NCBI GenBank assembly: GCA_028752905.1
Contig: JAQNBH010000010.1
Coordinates: 13,597,984-13,661,983 of the forward strand
Direction: 5' to 3'
DNA: 64,000 nucleotides
From: Cladorhizidae sp. MBARI D1340-BT2
Taxonomy: Eukaryota > Porifera > Demospongiae > Poecilosclerida > Cladorhizidae
The notes below the pieces were generated by a model. The model worked only from the letters and a program-made list of their open reading frames with translations. It searched no databases and was not told the origin of the DNA. A program made the translations under genes and the position numbers. Shown here piece by piece: positions 44,979 through 58,021 of this stretch (its first letter is position 1; each line of letters starts with the position of its first letter).

Positions 44979-45010
<32 letters not shown>
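44660..45010. repeat. Poly-C tracts
   Basis: C runs of 12 (44,660-44,671), 20 (44,895-44,914) and 29 (44,982-45,010) bases within the right part of the hAT element. Lengths may be unreliable, because such homopolymers are hard to sequence. Confidence 0.9.
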
Positions 45011-45013
<3 letters not shown>

Positions 45014-45165
45014 CAAAAATTTCTGTATGAATCCTGCTGTAGCTCCAAAAGGAGTGCTATTAGATAGAGTATAAGTTGGGTGTGTTTATTCCAGTAGCAA
45101 ATAAAGCCACTCCCATTGTGGGTGTGGCTTAGTTGCCGTACAGGTTTACATTTGCTTCCTACGGG

Positions 45166-45760
45166 CCTGGGACAAGGATCAAACCTTAAATATGCACTCA
45201 TGGGGGAGTACCATCTCCTTAGAGTCAAGCACTAAAAGACCTCTCCATACCATCCACAGAAAAATGGGGCAATGGATAGGTTGCAAGCATGTTCTAGCAG
45301 ATAATGAGAAAAATCACTGGGATAAGAAGGAGTGGTTTTTACCTTACTTTTTGTTTACATACAGGAAAGTGCTTCTTTCTAGCACGGGCTTCTCTCCATT
45401 TGAGCTGGCAGGTATGTTTGAGGACCTTGAGATGTGTTGAAGCGGTCTTGGGTGGTCGGATCAATTAGATTGCTTCCATAGTAATGGAGATGAGGATGAG
45501 ACTAAACAAGATGGGGTTCCTTGCATGGGATAATCAGAATGGGGGGGGGAAAGAATACACAAAACTATGGTATGAGTGTTATACTGGAGCTTTGATGAAG
45601 GAGGCAAGGTCCTGGTGCTGACAGAAGCTTGATCAAAGCGCAGTGATACGGTCTTGCATGGCCCTAGCCAGAGTATCATCTGTGACGTATGACATCAACG
45701 TGGTCGACAGATGGAAGTGACAAAGAACTTATCCCTCGCATTTACCAGTAGCACCATTGC
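45166..45760 (+). pseudogene. Integrase, second part (core end and C-terminal domain)
   Basis: Resumes with D-Q-G-like residues, then the T-S-P-Y-H-P-Q homologue near 45,235-45,260 and WFLPYFLFTYRKVLLSSTGF with S-P-F-E-L-A (45,330-45,411). The C-terminal domain follows with GGKVLVLTEA and H-G-P-S-Q-S (GPY/F homologue, about 45,605-45,680). Stops and frameshifts are frequent. Confidence 0.7.
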
Positions 45761-45862
45761 TGTCCGCATTATTGCTTTAATGAAGACTCAGGAATTCAAG
45801 ACGACATCATCACCATTGATACAACAGAGAGAGATGTGTAGCAACCCTTGAGAAACAGCTGT

Positions 45863-46460
45863 TGGTTGAAATAGCTCAACCTTGTGGATCGTTAATCCTT
45901 GATATTCTCCGACATACCAAGACGGACTATGAGAGCTGAGCACACAATCGATACAGGAGGGTTGGAACACCATTTTGTTTTGCCTCCCCCCATCCATATA
46001 GGATACCTAAAACTTGGGATGAGCAGTTAAGGAAGGAGATAAAGGCTATGATGGACCTAGATATAACAGAAGCCTCTGGGCTTCACCCATAGTAACCGTG
46101 ACCCCAAACGATGCCATCCTCTGGCTCTGTATATCAATTATATCAAATATACAAAGCTCAACTCTGTTATAACATGTAGATTACCTTATCAGATGTGAAG
46201 GATTGAAAACTTGCTGGGGAAGGCCGCGTATTGGTCGACTTTGAATTTATCAAAAGTGTATTAACAAGTGCTCGTCAGGCCACAGTGACAAGACAGCTTT
46301 TGTTTCGCAATACGGCAAAACAGATTCAAAACTAGGCTCAACCAAAGCTTCACTGCTGCTTACCTGGATGAAATTTTCGTATAGAGTAAATGGCTGGAAC
46401 AACCACCTCCTTTATGTGAGGAATGAGGGCGACATGAGAACCGCAGCTCAGGCAGAACCT
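45863..46460 (+). pseudogene. LTR-retrotransposon reverse transcriptase fragment (copy B)
   Basis: Duplicate of 1-600, with DEQLRKEIKAMMDLDITEAS near 46,015-46,080, YWSTLNLS and AAYLDEI blocks, and frameshifts. It directly follows the integrase C-terminal domain, giving integrase-RT order. Confidence 0.75.
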
Positions 46461-48463
46461 GAAGAGTTTACAGGTTTCAAGAATCACTTAAACAAAGTTT
46501 CACGGAAGAAAATTTCTCTTCTTCCAGTTTCTGTTGAAGGCACAGATGTAAGCGCTTTTGCATCGATGCTTTCTGAATTGTTTGGTGCTATCAGCAAAGC
46601 ATCCAGCACATACTGTCTCTCCCAAACCATAGTAAGCTTTCCCACTCCCAAGAAATAGAACACCAGTTCTTGGTGTAAGTATTTCAACATGGCACTACAA
46701 ACACTCTTCACCCAGTTCTTGCCCAATCTGTACTGTCATATTGTCTAGTTCTAATAAGACAGCACACCAGAATTTGACAGGTAATGTATGCACAATAATA
46801 AACAATGATATTATTTTCATTTCATCAACTCAGACTTTGTAGCTATGCTAGAAGGTACTGAGAAACTTCCTCTTTGGCCAGGAATGCATCATATCCTCTT
46901 TGGGTGTCTACAGCCAACATTTGCTACCTTGATGTCTAATTATTCTTACACTTACTGAAAGTGATTTCAAGATAGAAAGAGTTTTGAGACTTCTGTGTTT
47001 CAAAGCCAAATAGAATCAAGGTAGATATCCCATCTTTCATGTTCGTGACTAACAACTCAAACTAACTCAAGTATTATCATCCTACTGGTTATAACAACTT
47101 ATTTGCTTCAGTTGAATTCAATGAATCCAGATAATTCCATATCATGACGCAATAATTGGTGTGCCATGGTGCTTATGCTACTACACATCCGTGTTGGTAT
47201 CCACTCTCGTCTACTCTATATATCAATACACTTCACATACAACACATCACTGGCAGTGTCCACCCTTGTAACTCTCTGCATATCTCACTACACATTTAAC
47301 ATACACCACAAATATTGTCCACACTTCTCTGCATAGCACTACACATACAATATACACCACAAAGCATAGCCTCTGCATATGCCATATACTCTATGCAAAT
47401 AATAGTAATGGGCAGTGTCCACTCTTGTCTCTCTCTGCATATCTCATATACACTAAACATACAATGCACTTGTTACATGTCACAGCATAGACAAATTGTT
47501 AATGCAGATCTATTTACCATGGGTGTGCAGGTGTACCCCTCATTTAAGAGTTACTAGAACAGGAGTTGGCCTTAAACCCCTCACCTTTTCCTCCATGTGG
47601 GCATAAAGGTGCTTGCATGGTTAGTAGGAGATACACACAGAGGAAGCAGTCATCCTACAGAATAGCTTGGAAATTAGTCTATTATTACACATTATATAGC
47701 AGTACATATTCATTTTTCTGCTATCATTACAGTGTGACAGAAGAAATGTCTCTCTCATTCTCTCTCTCATTCTCTCATCATTTGAAAATGGACAGACCTA
47801 GGTAAAAGGAAATGAAAGGACACGCAGGTTCACACGGCAGGCCTGATATGTTGTTTGGTACACTAGGGCTACAGCATATTCTACATGTACAGACTTGTTC
47901 TAGCAAGTGGACGTGGTATTTAGTCCTTGGTTCAACATTCAGAATACTTTGGCTCTAGCTCTATTCATAGAAGAGAATACATAGGTCCGGTCACCAATTA
48001 ATAGTCCATTCAAAATATATAAGGTGCCATGCTTTCACAGAAATCCAAGTAAACAGGCTAGAGCCCTATCTATACAGAAAAGAAGCTTAGTGGTCAATGG
48101 TCAATTCTTTGTTAAGCTGATTGTAGGTATATATCAAGTTATAACTTTTTATATATATATAGCTACCTCTCAAGCTAACTTCATAGAATTACATGTTTCT
48201 AGATTCTAGTTTTAGCTATATAGTCATAAATCAAGTACTAGCTTATTGCTAGTGGAATAAGCTATAGCTATTATAGAAAGTGGATTCACCTGCTAGATTC
48301 AATTGCTATAAATCATCTAGCCATCTATAATAGCTAAGAAGATAGTAACTATATGCATGGCTAGAACAAGACAGACACTATGTTGTTACCTACAATCATA
48401 TAGCTATAGTTTATTCGTAGCTAGAACTACATTCGCTAGGCTACATTTATCTTTGACTATATA
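46461..48463. other. 5' flank of copy B; no gene recognised
   Basis: Collinear with copy A 601-2,702, including the ~60-bp minisatellite (47,196-47,480, shorter here). It ends at the empty site of the THAP/SWIM element. Confidence 0.55.
47196..47480. repeat. Degenerate ~60-bp minisatellite (copy B)
   Basis: Counterpart of 1,398-1,700 with the same TGTCCAYNCTT...CTCTGCATATCTCA...ACACCACA pattern and several unit-internal deletions. Confidence 0.6.
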
Positions 48464-48732
48464 CCACACCCATGACAAACCCAGTTTGATCGCTAAAAAG
48501 ATTGGTAAAGAAGAACAACTCCAGTAACTAACACATTCTAGCTATTTATAGGTCACTGTTGATTTGTTCAATAGACATGGATCATTACCTGAAAACATGG
48601 GGAAAAATAGTGCCGCGCTTTCTAATTGTATCTATATCCTGTAGGAAATTGTCGCAGTGGTATATAGGATTTCCTGTGACGCTAACGTGCCCCTGAATAC
48701 TTAGCTACTCTTCATAGACCTCGAAAAGGAAT

Positions 48733-48926
48733 ATGAATCTCTGTAGTTTTACCTTGTTACTAACTGCAGTAGCCGTTGTTATCAGTTTGCCAGCTAAGCT
48801 TGCCTCAGCGCAAAATGAAAACGGAACAACATATCTTTCTTCAACTTGTCCGGAAAACGTAGCATCTCAAGGCGGAGTTCAAAGCGAAAATAGGACTACA
48901 ACACTTGACGAGCAGGACAGATTCAT
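48733..48926 (+). CDS. aGPCR copy B exon 1: signal peptide
   Basis: Same leader as copy A. Two codons differ (Ser to Thr, Leu to Gln), both downstream of the predicted cleavage site. Confidence 0.8.
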
Positions 48927-51900
48927 GTGAGATGACAGTGGCTATATTTAACGTAGTAATATTAAATATATAGCGCTAGTTAAAATATATTTTTCCATGC
49001 AACTGGCTCTAGCTAGTTTCAGTGTGAACTAAATCCTTACATTAATATTGTGTACATATCCATTTTATTATACCAAGATCGTTGGATATCAAAGTTGACT
49101 TAATTTTTTGTGATTTTCCAGTTTTTCTGGAGGTAAAGATAAACAAATGAATCATAGCCATCAGAAATAGCTCTATTTAACACACATCAATAACAGGTTA
49201 TCAGTTGGTGTATATATAAGGGAGACCATGCATTCTCTTTTTCACTCATGGTAATTATTATACAGGTTAGCTACTTGTAGTTACTATAATTTACAGTCAC
49301 ATTAAAAAATGATGTACAAGCTAGATACAAAAAATAATTACTCGAGATCAACTTTCACCAACAACATAGTGCAAATTGCAAACTGCATATTTTCGATGGT
49401 CTAACTGTAATTAGAGCTCCTACCACCCAACCATTACAACCTCCCCCCCCCCTTCCGCTTGCTCTACCCCCACTATGAATCAGGCTAGATAGAGCCATTG
49501 TTTGAATCTAAATGCCTAGGAGCTTAGCAAACATAACTAGCAAGGCACAGTAGCTAAAAGTCATCCATGATTGTGTAACCTTGACTATGACCTTCATAAC
49601 CGACCCAATGCAGCTGAAGAGGATAAAAATAGTGTCTTGAGGTGTACTGTTACCTCAAGAAACATGATACTGTAAGGCAGCATTTTTTTAGAGCTGGGGA
49701 TGTTAGTCAGACTGTTTCTAGAGCTTAATTGGGAGATATGGAGATAGGGGTATTCTTGAGTTAAGTACATTCATTGAGAGAAACTGTCCGAATTGCATAT
49801 TCTCATAAGAGAAAGGATTCGTATTTCCAGATGCTTCTGTCACAGAAGGAGTGACATTGTGTTTATTTTCCCCTAACCTTTCCGCGATATTAAATGTAGT
49901 ATTATAGCAATGGTATGTAGATGTTGCTATCACACGAGTAACTGAAAATACTGTTACCACATATCCAGCTTGATTGGCTAGGAAAACAGAAAAAGTAAAC
50001 TCTGTTGGCCTAGACAATCCATATTTTCCTGATATACTAAATTTAAAACACATATGACATTGTTAGTAAGTATATTCTTTTCATTGTCCCTGTACTGCTT
50101 TTTGATAACTTGAGGATTGCTAATGAGGAATTTTATTTTCACCTAAACTCACCATCATGCACAGCAATGATATCAATCTAATGAGATTCATCTGTGATGG
50201 CATTTGTTAATTTTTATGCTCGATCACTGTTGTACTCCCATTTCAATTACAAAGTAAGTAATAATTATTGTAGTTATTTACTCATTCAACCAGCAGAACT
50301 CTCATGGACTCAATTGCAGAAAGGGTCAGAGCCACCAAATTTGAAGCATGTAGCAAGTACTACTCTCTAATAGGATGTCAATATTGCTGAGGATGGCACA
50401 CTGAGCTGAGTCCAATTCTTTGAGTTTTACAAAAAGTAAAATCAGGGAGAAATGCGGGGATTGCATAGTAACTTTGGCATGAAGAAGTCATGATGAAGGA
50501 GACACAAAGCATCATGTGAATAGAGATTGCTTAGCCTACTGCGAGCTCCAAGAGTTCAATCTTGGACTATATACATCTCTCAACGCCTTCCAAACCACCA
50601 TAATCTGATACCAGTAGAAGGAAAGTGCTTAGGGCTGCACTGTGAGAAGTGCAAGGGAGCAGAAATCATTGGTAAGTGGAGAGAAGTGAAGGCTGCACTG
50701 TCAGATATTGTAAAGGACGAGGAGAGAGCAGCAAATAATGGTAGGAGGTGTTCACTGAGGGCTGCATTCAGCATCGCCAAGCAATAATTCTCACCAAACC
50801 ATTACTCTGGTGAAGTTTTTTAATTTAATATAATACCTTTTCTGGTATATTTGATGATATTGGAATTCACAAATAACAAAGAATAGACCATAGCACAATG
50901 TAGATTATTTGTAGAAGGGTCTTCATGGAATAATTATAATTTCCTTCAACTAAGAGTTCGTTGAGAATTGTGATCTGACAATCACAAACACATAATAAAT
51001 GAAAAGAACACTTTCCAACGACAACACACAAATCTTGCAGAGTTTCTGCGGGTACTTTCTAGTTGTTATTATTATTTTTGTTATTTTTGTTGTTTTTGTT
51101 GTTGTTGTTTTATATGATTATATTGTTTTGGTGTTTATTTCATTTGTTATTAGATGTTATTATCTTTACTTTATTCTTCCATCTGGTTCAACAAGCTGAA
51201 TGTGTGAGTCAGAAGCTCACATGAGTCTTAGCACCTCATTATTCTTTATGAAGGCTAGACTATTATGTCGAAATATTATATTCAAGTTGATTATTAAGAA
51301 GATCATTGTAATTTTATCATGTCAATTGATAGTAAATTGAAAGATTAATAATATTATAATTATTATTGTTCTTGTTTGATATTATTATTATAATTATCTA
51401 TTATTATTATATACTACTAGATAATTATATTATTAATATTATCAGGGGGTACACTACTGCACCTTTTATTGTTTTGACAAAGGGAAAAAAAGCTAAACCA
51501 ATGCTACGTCTTAGCTAAATCATAAATCGGCATCTTTTTTAACTTCTAAATACCTCGAATCATTTGCATAGCTAGTAACTCAGCAGTGCAAACAAAACAA
51601 TTAAATTGTGCAAAGAAACAACAACCTTGAAAAATTTGTCTTCAAGGATCTATAAATAATTTTCTTGATAATAAAAATAACATTTTCTCTTAGTGCTTTC
51701 AATAAACCATCGCATTTGGGACAATTCCTGATAAAGATTTAACCTAAACACGAAGAGAAAATATTAAGTTGATCATTAAGAATATCATTCCTTTTACACT
51801 GCCTGCTGGGAATTTATTATGAGTTTATTCAAGAACATGATTGTTTTAATCTTCTTCCCCTTCCTGAAAAAACAATATACAGTAAATATGTTGATAAGTA

Positions 51901-54525
51901 CTTCTCTGTCAATTCTGGTTGCATAGCACTCAGAAAGCTGATAATGTTTCAAAATGTGCTTGATTGTATCAGGGAAATTCTACATGAGTGGCAGAAAAGG
52001 AACTATTTGAGAGTTAAGGAAGAGGGAAGTGTGTGTTTGTGTATCTACAGCTTAATTAAAATACATTTAGCAGCCTACTTAAACTAATTTTCTAAATTCA
52101 TGATTTAGAAACAACCTCCACCCCCACTTGTCCCCAACATAAAATTAATTGCTACAAATATATGCATAAATTAATTGCATAAATTAATCTCACAATAAAA
52201 TAGTAGATATTTTAAAGATTTTTTGTGGTTTGTTTCCCTGAAAAAATATGAAGAAAAATTTCTTCCAAAATTGTTTATCTACAATTTTGTAATGCAGCTT
52301 TTGATGTGTGCCTGGCTAAGATAAAGCTATAGAATGTTGGATCCAGAGAAGATGGGGTGGGTTCATTGTAGTCAAGCCACTCCACTCTTCCCTTTTAGCT
52401 GTAGAAGATTTAGTAAGTAACTCCCAGGTGCTCAATTCCAAAAACTAGTGAAATCCAGCATTACCTAGTTCCTCACCCAAAATCTAGCTAGAAGGCAGAG
52501 AGTATAAAACTTTTGAAAGTTCTACTGCCAGAAAATACTCTATCAACCCCTTAGAAATTCCTGTAATTCCCCCCGCCCCTCCAACTTGCTGATATATGAT
52601 TACCTCAAACTATTAGCAAACAACAATTTGCTGGTGGAGATAATTATATACATTTATTCGAATTATACCACACCAATATAAACGCACTAAGTTTGTACTA
52701 CATTTTCCATGCTGTACCTACACTCTACACTACATAGCTAAAAACATTACCATTTCGATCTTATTCTCTGGTTTAGTTTGCCTGCATTTATTAAGATGCA
52801 ATCTACATTCATTTTTTACAGGGAAAGCCAAACTCTCTATGGTTAAAAATGTTGGTCACAATCCTAATATACACACAGCTATCTAGCTCTAGCTACCCGT
52901 AATGTCTCTAAGTGAAGACATAATCAGATTGAAAATGCATAGTGATTTCTGCTTGGTTACATGCCGTAGTGTGAGATCTGAACTTTAGTTAATTTAAGGC
53001 CTGTTAATTATGCACTAATAAATATAGTTATGTCTTTTTCAGCAAATTTAAATCCTATTAATTTCGTATTCAAGGATTTTTCCAGAAATTTAATCTTATG
53101 GCTACATGTTTGAGTAATTTAGCTCATCACATATGTAATATTCACTTATTACCATTCTTATGAAAGATGTTGCATAAAACATTAATGCCTGAGATGTCAC
53201 TGCCAGTTTTCACTTGTTTTTCATGAATATTTCTTTATGTTTAGGCATAATAGTGCTGGGCAGCTTTAAACTGTATTTTGTGTCACTTTTATTAACGTAT
53301 AACACACTTAGATTCCAGTTCTGTGCCAGTTGTTCTCGTTTTACTTCCACTAAGTGGGAAGCTTGATGGTTATTTCAAATTTGTGGCTCTTAATATCTGG
53401 AACAAATCATCTACAGCTTCCAACATACTCCATCTGTTGATGTGTGATGGTGTATTACCACCCATCCCTGCTTATCACAAATATATATAATATATATTTG
53501 ACATAATATTCGACTTGGACAAAGAAAAAACCCTTTAAAACTCTGAAAATCAACAGCATAAATGAAACTCTCAAGGAGTGTGCTGGCACTACCTATTTCC
53601 TGTGACTTCCTAACACAATGCAAACTACAACTATATACTATAATTAAAAAAATTAAATTAAAAATCACACTGTATTTTGTTAGTGGTATTAAAGTTAGCC
53701 ACTAAACTTATACACATGTCTTTTTTTTTAAGAGGTCTAATTGGTATTTCAATCCAATGGTTTTTGTATATTGAGGTAAAGTTAATATCCCATCTAAAAC
53801 TAACTTTGGCAGCTTTATAATTTATTATCATAAACGTTGATCTGGGTCTAGCTACATCGCCTATTTAAAGCTTTATGGGCATGCACAGAAACCATAGCCT
53901 AAGAATCCCTTACTGGGTCCAAAACCTTCGTGAGGACAAGATGTTCCTGATTATATGTAGTATATGTGAATAGACCCAATGGCTGCTGAGTCTATAATGT
54001 ATATGGTTAGGTTGCTTATTACTGTGAACATCAACAACACCAATGAATTTGGAGGTTGGCTGAGAATCAAAAAGGTAGTCCATCTCATCGAATAAGTTTT
54101 AGTGCCTGTCTGGGGTCTAGATGAATGAGGTGGTGACAAAAGGATTAGCCCAGTTTAGTTTAATATGTCAAGCTTATCTGTAACAAACATTGCTAAAATA
54201 ATAATAAAGATAGCGAGCAAGAACAGACTCTAAAATTATAGCTCTAGATATGGTGTGGACCCACGACAATTACTGATTTGGAAGGAAAAAATTATATTTG
54301 TTTCTCATATTATTATTCCATTAAATAGAGAAATTTAAATATATTAGGCTCAAACAAGGAAGCTCCACATGCACATGCATAAAAGAAGTTAAGAAAACCA
54401 TAATGCTGCACAATATGTCCCACTATAAAAAGATCGAGCATAATATGTTCAGTCCTGCTTTACACACATTTTATTGCTTGATATCTTTTCATTTTGCTCT
54501 CATTTTCATACCATATCGTTTCCAG
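48927..54525. other. Intron 1 of aGPCR copy B
   Basis: Lacks the pogo-like element (empty site near 49,895). Has about 298 bp not in copy A at roughly 52,853-53,150, between TTAAAAATGTTG and TTACCATTCTTATG. The insert is unannotatable AT-rich sequence with TAGCT runs. The dispersed repeat recurs at 51,230-51,345. Confidence 0.5.
51230..51345 (+). repeat. Dispersed repeat (copy B counterpart of 7,620-7,740)
   Basis: Same ATGAAGGCTAGAC, TGTCGAAATATT and CAAGTTGATTATTAAGAAG blocks. Confidence 0.5.
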
Positions 54526-55159
54526 TGAAATTGAGTTCAAGTTGAAATTTGAAAAGGACCATCCATATTATATTGATCAAGGTATAAGATTAGAGGCCAG
54601 ATTGAAGTCGACAGACTCCTTTGAAATCACGGATGGACCCCTATCAGATTCTACACACCAAGTATTGAGGAGGCAAGTGACTACCGTAGTTTGGTGAAGT
54701 TGGATTCTTCAAATATGTCTGTGACAGCTGAAGCAAGACAGTACATATCAACTTTCCCTCTTCTGCATATTACTGACTCTAAATTGGTTCTCATCCGTGA
54801 GTACATATGTGGACAACTTTTACAAAAAATTTCTGGAACATTGCAATTGGAGTTGCGCTGGATGCAGAGATTTGGAAGTAAATTAATAGACAACAATGAC
54901 TCAATATGGATCTTTGATGACGTCGAAATTAATATTTGGAATGGGACATGCTTTTTGCAATTATTGAATGAGGATTTTAGTGGAAAAGAGGAAGTGATTT
55001 TTAAATCTTATATGGTGCTTCGAGGTGTAATACAAAAGAATGTGAGTGAATTTTCAGAAATAAGCAACTTCTTGCTCTTCAATATATTTGTCAGAGGAGT
55101 TACTGTTAGGCGCTCTATAAAAATTATAGTTAAACCAAGTAATACTTCTAAAGAGAAAG
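54526..55159 (+). pseudogene. aGPCR copy B exon 2: frameshifted
   Basis: 634 nt, a net loss of one base relative to copy A. The original frame ends about 20 codons after the deletion and the remaining N-terminal domain is open in the next frame. A tight cluster of changes (7 of 15 bases near 54,735-54,750) replaces GVYNS by RQYIS and removes an N-glycosylation sequon. Confidence 0.85.
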
Positions 55160-56471
55160 GTAAGACTAAATTGATGTAGCTGTTGTTATTATTGTTTTAT
55201 GCACCATCATACATTTCAATGGGTCAAATTATGATTGTAAATAATTATAAAAATTAATACAAATACAAATCTCCAATTTGAAAAACTAATAATTATTAAT
55301 TTTTCTCAGAGATTTATATTTGACTCCATAACAAGTGCCAGCATGTGCTTTAAAAAAGCACTATTTGAATAGCAGTGTTTATGCCTGTATTCCTATTAAG
55401 TGGCACTATTAACCTTCTTAAGCCTCAGGTGTAGTTTTTGTGGTTGGCTCACTTTATTCAGATTGGCCATCAATCTCAGTGGGAATCAGTGCTTCAGCAA
55501 GACAAGGTGATGGCATCTCAAATACAAATGCCTCGAGTGTCGAGTAGACTAACATTCATTGGGCTATTTCTGACTTCATTTGAATGCTCAAGTTCTTCCT
55601 TGATCTAGTAAACTACTAGGGCATTCAGGAGCTACAAATTTTCTATGTAAAGGTGCTATTATGCTAGAATGTTGCGGGATCTACACCATCAAATATATAC
55701 ATTGATGTGAAATGCCCAAGTATTTCACAAACCTATCTAAATGTTATTTAAGCAACTTGCAGTGTGGCAGGAATTATGGTTAGTAACTTTGTATGAACAC
55801 TTAGTTTGGTAAATAGAGGTTAACAAGAAAAGAAGCAAGTATAATTATCTATGAAAGTATGCATTCATGAATGTATACATATTAATTTCTGAAACAATTA
55901 ATAATTTCCAAGCACTACTAATATGCTAAGAATGATATGGTAAAGTATTTGTGTCCATCAGTTATGTATATGTATAATATTAGGAAATATTGAAATAAGA
56001 AGAAAGGGAACTATTACTAATAATTATGGCCACAAAAAGTTTGAGAATACTTACCAAACATATACAGATTCAAAAAAGTGCCATACATATATGATTTTAA
56101 GGTTGCTCTAAATATTTGTGAACTATATTAGTAAGTTCTCGATTCCTTCCTTCTTGAACAAATTTTTTGTCTTGAAATAAACATTCTTGCTTTTGGTTGT
56201 ACACCTGGTGACATTAATCCCACACTAACTAAAGAGCTACAGTTGATTTAATTTATTGCTTTGTGTCTGGGAAAAGGTCACAATTATTATGTGTATAATA
56301 ATTATTTGTTCTTATATGTAGTAAACCTCATCGGTAAAATGTTGCTAGACAGTCACTATTGGTCCATTTATTTGTTAAAAGCCTTGCTAGAAAAATATTA
56401 TACAACATAAAATAGCATTTTTTAATCATTATAATGTATTATAATTATATACTGTCACATATTATTTGTAG

Positions 56472-56495
56472 TATGCACCAGTTCTACAATTCAAG
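56472..56495 (+). CDS. aGPCR copy B exon 3: 24-nt microexon
   Basis: Identical to copy A's 12,575-12,598, with the same AG acceptor and GTAAGT donor. Confidence 0.55.
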
Positions 56496-57279
56496 GTAAG
56501 TCCTAGTTAATTGCTGGCATCTTTATTATTGTAATCAGATTATTGTGACACTGATTGCACTAGATGTACAATTTTAGAGTATTATTAGGTAGAGCAAAGA
56601 AAAATGGAAAGATGTGTGTGTACCTTTGAGGTACTGAGTTACACAAAATTTTGGAACAAATTTATGACCTATCAATATGTTCCTCTGGAAAAAATTTGAG
56701 CAAATGAACCATTGCTGTAAATCATTGTAGAGAGTAAGATTTACACTAACCATGTCAGCCAATGAAAGGACCATAATTTTTTATCATCAAAAACAAACGA
56801 ATAATGCAGTATCTTTATCTCCAAGCTGACTTAACCTATTATATTGACACTGGTCTACAGCATTGCACTTCAGTATCAAACCTAAATCTCCCTAGTTAGG
56901 TTGTTATGCCTATTTTATAGCTTTTGGGAATGGCATATCCAGGAAAATTGACCCAAAGACCCACAACTATATAGTCCAAACTCTTTCTTATGTCATTAGT
57001 TTTTTCCAGTTATGTGCAACCTGTATAGGCAGGCATAAAGGTAGCCAAGTATATTAGCAACACACTCACTCATACATATAAACATACACACACACACAAA
57101 CAAATGAACACATACACAGACCCATTGACTTCTTTCAAAAGAAGGACTACTCATGCTGACCACATCAGTTAGACATTTAAAAATAATGCATACCATTTTT
57201 AATAGGAAATATTGTTAGAAAGTTAGAAACTGTCAATGTGAGAATGTGAGTTTTTACTGAGATATGCCCAAAAAAAATT

Positions 57280-57295
57280 GGGGGGGGGGGGGGGG
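57280..57295. repeat. Poly-G tract (16 G)
   Basis: Homopolymer in intron 3. Copy A has only a short G-rich stretch at the matching site (about 13,510). Confidence 0.9.
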
Positions 57296-58021
57296 TTGTC
57301 TGCTATTTTGAGAAGTTTGTCTATCTAATATAGAAAATTTAGTGCACTCCTTGATAAAAGTTAGAGTTTTTATTATTATTCTGTCTGTACAAATACTGAT
57401 ATAATCTATATTGCTTTAACAAAAGGCAGGTACCTTAATCAATAACAACAAAGCTTCTACTCATCTAAAGCTCAAATTGATATGTTTTTAGTGCTATAAA
57501 GCTGAAATCTCAGCTAAAACAAATGTTAGCCTGAAATCCTTACAGAATTATACTAACCAAAACCATACATATGTACATACAATGACTTATTAATATAATA
57601 GATAAACCAATTCCTTCAAATGCTATTTATTTAATTAAGAATAACAATAAAAACAATAATGATAAAAATAAGCAGAGTCTTGGATGTGCCAGTTTATTAC
57701 CTACGCAAATAATTCAAGTTATGATGGGAGTCTTATTGCTAATAGAGCTAGAGCTAGGTTAAAATGAGCTTTAACTGAGACTGAGCTACATTTTTGTGGG
57801 TTTTTCGGACCGATTTATAATTGATATAGGGAAACCTGGCACAGTCCTTGATAAAAGCTACAACTAGCAAAATTCTTTACAGTCTGGAGGCATATAAACA
57901 GAGACTGTGGTGGCACTCTCTATACTAGTGGGGGGACAAAGATTCAAAATGGCTGATGCCTAAATAAAAAACATTTCTGGCATATGGCACATCTAGAATA
58001 ATTTTTAAGAGGTGACAATTC

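Larger units (their letters stand above)
41901..45165 (+). mobile_element. hAT-superfamily transposon inserted in integrase
   Basis: The integrase reading stops at CTGACTGGAC (about 41,889-41,898) and resumes after GGCCTGGGACAAGG (about 45,164-45,177), an imperfect ~8-bp target duplication as expected for hAT. Both ends share an inverted CGTAGGA-GC motif a few bases in. The element holds a ZMYM1-like/hAT transposase relic and, near its right end, several poly-C tracts. Exact ends are uncertain by about 10 bases. Confidence 0.65.
40041..46460 (+). mobile_element. Second decayed LTR element, integrase before RT
   Basis: Very degraded. It contains a possible Gag with a zinc-knuckle remnant, integrase split by a hAT element into 41,370-41,895 and 45,166-45,760, and then RT at 45,863-46,460. 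The integrase-then-RT order repeats that of the element at 33,260-37,447, so both look Gmr1-like. The RT part is the first segment of the visible duplication (equivalent to position 1). LTRs were not identified. Confidence 0.6.
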
